Part shown: positions 44,160-46,657 of the stretch, piece after piece | Position numbering within the stretch: the first letter of the stretch is position 1 | How the letters are laid out: every line of letters begins with the position of its first letter | NCBI GenBank assembly: GCA_016212515.1 | Contig: JACRFZ010000085.1 | Span: forward strand, 1-46,657 | Reading direction: 5' to 3' | Length of the DNA stretch: 46,657 bases | From: Candidatus Melainabacteria bacterium | GTDB taxonomy: Bacteria > Cyanobacteriota > Vampirovibrionia > Obscuribacterales > Obscuribacteraceae | The notes under the pieces: generated by a model | Seen by the model: the letters and a program-made list of their open reading frames with translations, nothing else | Database searches by the model: none | What the model was told of the DNA's origin: nothing | Position numbers and translations under genes: made by a program

Positions 44160-44891
44160 ATGCTCAGGCTCAAGCGCCCATTACTTTCCACCTCACCAGC
44201 ATTGAACCGGCTAAAACTGGTCCTCTTGCTCGCCTTAGCCCTGGCGGCTCCCTGCCGCGCCCTTGAAGTCACCGCCGCTTCAGAACAACTCCATCATGAA
44301 GGCTTCCACAAAGACTTCTCCAATGCCCAACGCTGGTCCCGCAAATTTGACGACAAAAAACGCGATAGCTGGCAAATGCCAGACCAGGTCCTGAAAGCCC
44401 TCAACCTCTCCGGGCAGGAGAAAGTAGCAGACCTGGGCGCCGGCACCGGCTACTTTTCCTGGCGCCTGGCTAAACTTTTGCCGGAAGGCAAAGTTTATGC
44501 AGCCGACAGCGAAAAAGACATGGTCAAATATCTAACCACCCTGGCCAGAAAACGAAAACTAGCCAATATGCAGGCGCTGTCCGTAGACAGTCATAACCCT
44601 GGCTTTCCCGAGAAACTGGACCTGATTCTGGTAGTAAACACCTACCACCACATCGACAATCGACCTGAGTACTTCAGCAAACTGAAGAGTTGCCTCAACA
44701 AAGACGGCAAAATAGTCATAATAGACTTTAAGAAAGACTCCCAGATAACTGATGGTCCACCCCAAAACATGCGCATCGACTCTAAGCAAACCGAAAGCGA
44801 AATGCAGCAAGCCGGCTATAAGCTTAAGTCCAGCCTGGATTTCCTTCCCAGGCAATACGCCTTGATCTTCCAGGAGGACGGCGCAAAATGA
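44160..44891 (+). CDS. Exported class I SAM-dependent methyltransferase
   Basis: 243 residues from the ATG at 44160; a TTG at 44091 is in frame but has no clear ribosome site. A signal-like hydrophobic segment (about 18-32, LKLVLLLALALAAPCRA) precedes the enzyme. Motif I is VADLGAGTGYFSWRLAKLL, then VYAADSEKDM, and LILVVNTYHHIDN as motif IV-like. The fold is that of class I methyltransferases. An N-terminal signal peptide is unusual for this class, so the export is worth testing. The last 4 bp overlap the universal stress gene (ATGA). Confidence 0.87.
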   Translation: MLRLKRPLLSTSPALNRLKLVLLLALALAAPCRALEVTAASEQLHHEGFHKDFSNAQRWSRKFDDKKRDSWQMPDQVLKALNLSGQEKVADLGAGTGYFSWRLAKLLPEGKVYAADSEKDMVKYLTTLARKRKLANMQALSVDSHNPGFPEKLDLILVVNTYHHIDNRPEYFSKLKSCLNKDGKIVIIDFKKDSQITDGPPQNMRIDSKQTESEMQQAGYKLKSSLDFLPRQYALIFQEDGAK

Positions 44892-45865
44892 AGATTCTGG
44901 CAGCCATAGATCACAGTGAACAAAGCGAAACACTGCTTACCACCGTCAAGAGCATGAACTGGCCGGAAGGCACTGAAATCAATCTTTTCACTTCCATCAA
45001 AGGGCCAAAACCGAAAGAAGGAAGACCGCTGCACAAGGAAGAACAGCTCGTCATAGACCTTCTCGGGGAGAAGGCCCAACGCCTGCAGAATCTACTACCC
45101 CACTGCCGCATTTTCTATGATATCGCCCATGGTGAGCCCAAAGAAACAATAATCAAAGAAGCCCGGCGCTGGTCGGCCAACCTGATCGTTCTGGGTACCC
45201 GCGGGCACAGGGGGCTGGAATTATTGCTCACCGGTTCCGTATCTCAACACGTCATGCTTCACGCCGGCTGCCCAGTAATGATTCTCAAGCCGCACCTGAA
45301 AGACCTGGCTCAGGAATTGAACGACGGCTTTGAAAGCGTACTGATACCGGTAGACGGCAGCATCTTCAGTAGAGCAACCGTTCAGTGGCTGGCCAACCTG
45401 GGCTTTGCCAGGAACACTCGCTTTAAACTTGTAACAGCCGTCAAGGAAGTTTCCGAAACAATGCTCAGTACGGCAGACTTCGCCTCGGTGCACTTGAGCA
45501 CAATGGCCCAGGTAGAACTGCAAGAAATGGCGCAGCCTCTCATCGAAGCCTTCGGTCGAGAAAATGTCACCACCCAGGTGCACGACGGCACCCCCGATGA
45601 AGTCATTATGGCAGTGGCTGAAAACTGGCAGGCCGACCTGATAGTGCTTGGCTCTCATGGTAAAACCGGCTTTACCAGACTTCTGATGGGCAGTGTCTCG
45701 CAGTCAGTCGCCGGTCGCGCACCATGCTCGGTGGCAATAGCTAAAGGCGTGCTTTCACAGGCCGAATACGAGGCCCTAGAAAAAGAGATGGAGCAGCCCA
45801 ACAATAAAGATGAAGGATACGGAGACTATCGCCCCCATGTGCCTCCTTACATAGGACTGGGCTGA
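44888..45865 (+). CDS. Tandem universal stress protein (UspA family)
   Basis: 325 residues made of two Usp domains. Domain 1 (about 1-140) has GTRGHRGLELLLTGSVSQHV and domain 2 (about 155-305) has GSHGKTGFTRLLMGSVSQSV. Both fit the ATP-binding pattern Gx2Gx9G(S/T), so both halves may bind nucleotide. A short Asp/Glu-rich tail ends YRPHVPPYIGLG. Such proteins act in stress or dormancy. The ATG overlaps the methyltransferase stop by 4 bp, which implies coupled expression. Confidence 0.94.
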   Translation: MKILAAIDHSEQSETLLTTVKSMNWPEGTEINLFTSIKGPKPKEGRPLHKEEQLVIDLLGEKAQRLQNLLPHCRIFYDIAHGEPKETIIKEARRWSANLIVLGTRGHRGLELLLTGSVSQHVMLHAGCPVMILKPHLKDLAQELNDGFESVLIPVDGSIFSRATVQWLANLGFARNTRFKLVTAVKEVSETMLSTADFASVHLSTMAQVELQEMAQPLIEAFGRENVTTQVHDGTPDEVIMAVAENWQADLIVLGSHGKTGFTRLLMGSVSQSVAGRAPCSVAIAKGVLSQAEYEALEKEMEQPNNKDEGYGDYRPHVPPYIGLG

Positions 45866-45869
45866 ATCT

Positions 45870-46502
45870 TCAAAATTTTCCCAGACCGCTTATTAGTTCA
45901 CTCATGCCGGCATTTTCGATGACCGTCTCGTAATTCACACGGCAACCATCCGGCAGATTACTTTCGATTCGCCGGCGCACAGATTCGGATAGGCTATCTT
46001 TAGACAACAAGAGTATTCTCAAATTGGATCGCTTCAAAGCCGGCAGCAGTCGCTCCACCTGAGAGTCGCTCAATTTATTGGCAGAAAGATCCAGATAGTT
46101 CAAATTACTCAAACTATCAAGCAGAGCCGGCAGACTGTCCTGGTCAATCTTAGAACCATGCAAGTTAAGGCGCCGCAACTTCTTCAAGCCTTTCAATAGT
46201 TCCACATCGTTAGCAGTAATACTGATGTCGCTTATGTCGAGAGCCTCAATCACAGAAGTCTTACGCAACTCCTTCAGCACCTCGGGCAGACCCGGCAGCG
46301 AATCCATGTATAACGTCTTGAGATTTTTGAGATTGGGTAGGCTCTCCAGGTGAAAAATGAGCGTATGACTGACATCTAGAAATTGCAACTGGTCAAACTT
46401 GGCTATAGTAGTAAGAGATGCATCGGAAAGGCGAGTAAAGTGACAATTGAGATACTTGAGGTCTTTAAGATGATCGCTGTATCGTAAATTATCATCATCC
46501 AA
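45870..46502 (-). CDS. Leucine-rich repeat protein, 5' part missing at an IS insertion
   Basis: 210 visible residues from a TTG, but the chain begins inside a repeat. LRR units (LKYLNCHFTRLSDASL, LQFLDVSHTLI, LRRLNLHGSKIDQDSL, LNYLDLSANKLSDSQ) fill residues about 10-150, and the last 60 residues are a small non-LRR cap. The reading frame stays open beyond the start, through 46516, with LRR-like sequence (GNELL); the IS3-type left end begins at 46517. This shows a longer gene was cut by the insertion. It converges on the universal stress gene with 4 bp between stops. Confidence 0.8.
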   Translation of the reverse strand: MDDDNLRYSDHLKDLKYLNCHFTRLSDASLTTIAKFDQLQFLDVSHTLIFHLESLPNLKNLKTLYMDSLPGLPEVLKELRKTSVIEALDISDISITANDVELLKGLKKLRRLNLHGSKIDQDSLPALLDSLSNLNYLDLSANKLSDSQVERLLPALKRSNLRILLLSKDSLSESVRRRIESNLPDGCRVNYETVIENAGMSELISGLGKF

Positions 46503-46516
46503 AAGTTCGTTGCCGG

Positions 46517-46657
46517 TGACCCCACCCCGAGAACTTGAACCAGGCCAAGTAGACGATTGAACAGATTTAAGTCATAGTTTCAATCAGTCGGGAGAAGGTA
46601 AAAATGAAAAAGAGTCGATTCACGGATGAACAGATCGTCGCGATTCTCAGAGAGTCA
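46517..46657 (+). mobile_element. Left end of an IS3-family insertion sequence (partial)
   Basis: TGACCCCACCCCGAGAAC at 46517-46534 has the TG start and C/G-rich run of IS3-family (IS407-like) terminal repeats. It is followed by a leader and an orfA start. The right end lies beyond the window, so the target duplication cannot be checked. Confidence 0.6.
46604..46657 (+). CDS. IS3-family transposase OrfA, N-terminal fragment
   Basis: 18 residues (MKKSRFTDEQIVAILRES) to the window edge. This is the highly conserved opening of OrfA, the helix-turn-helix protein of IS3-family elements. GGGAGAAGG lies 5 bp upstream of the ATG. Confidence 0.85.
   Translation, partial: MKKSRFTDEQIVAILRES

Noticed and set aside
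1..46657. tRNA, rRNA, prophage or known defence system
   Set aside because: No tRNA-like cloverleaf, rRNA segment, phage structural gene or classical defence gene was seen; the caspase here is exported and not in a gasdermin or CBASS context.

Overview
The window looks like a chromosomal piece of a non-photosynthetic relative of the Cyanobacteria, most like the Melainabacteria / Vampirovibrionia order Obscuribacterales. That placement is inferred from gene content. It rests on many TPR proteins with signal peptides, a Ser/Thr kinase with C-terminal TPRs, a caspase-TPR protein, a DUF4388 protein, PPK2 polyphosphate kinase next to PspA, glycogen enzymes, bestrophin-like channels and TadE-type pseudopilins. 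No rRNA or tRNA gene was seen, so the taxonomy is not proven. GC content is moderate. TTG and GTG starts are common.

Layout. 1-2182: glycogen metabolism, with the end of a probable debranching enzyme converging on glgB. 2252-6393: a plus-strand run with gluconokinase, an exported lipase-TPR-thioredoxin fusion, a bestrophin, and a TonB-C/TPR protein. 6402-7151: aquaporin, with a three-fold 11-bp direct repeat in the divergent promoter it shares with an EVE-domain gene. 7825-12352: a Gfo/Idh/MocA oxidoreductase, an exported caspase-TPR protein, and two exported SAF-domain paralogues that end in RHH-like segments. 12356-14521: receptor-like Ser/Thr kinase with TPRs. 14702-18222: DUF2252, an MFS transporter and an AhpD-like protein whose leader is rich in inverted repeats. 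18388-22587: ABC-F ATPase, VOC protein, a glutaminase-ankyrin gene broken by one in-frame amber codon, and a small membrane protein. 22711-25685: a DUF1800/DUF1501 pair. 25696-31558: DUF900 hydrolase, an NDH-2/cNMP/CBS fusion, a DUF4239 membrane protein and a saccharopine-dehydrogenase-like protein. 31656-35776: cell-wall amidase, ArsC-like reductase and three TadE-like genes. 35925-40538: two uncharacterised genes, a subtilisin-type protease and a DUF4388/degenerate-GGDEF protein. 40931-45865: PPK2, PspA, a tri-haem cytochrome c, an exported methyltransferase and a tandem universal stress protein. 45870-46657: an LRR gene cut by the left end of an IS3-family element.

Themes. Energy and carbon storage are represented by glycogen branching and debranching and by polyphosphate. 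The cell envelope is prominent, with many exported proteins carrying TPR, caspase, SAF, amidase, protease or pseudopilin domains. Eight convergent gene pairs have stop codons 0 to 14 bp apart, leaving almost no room for intrinsic terminators. The best candidates for something undescribed are the caspase / SAF-RHH cluster, the cNMP- and CBS-gated NADH dehydrogenase, the inverted-repeat leader at 17559-17644, and a near-identical 12-bp palindrome upstream of two unrelated genes.
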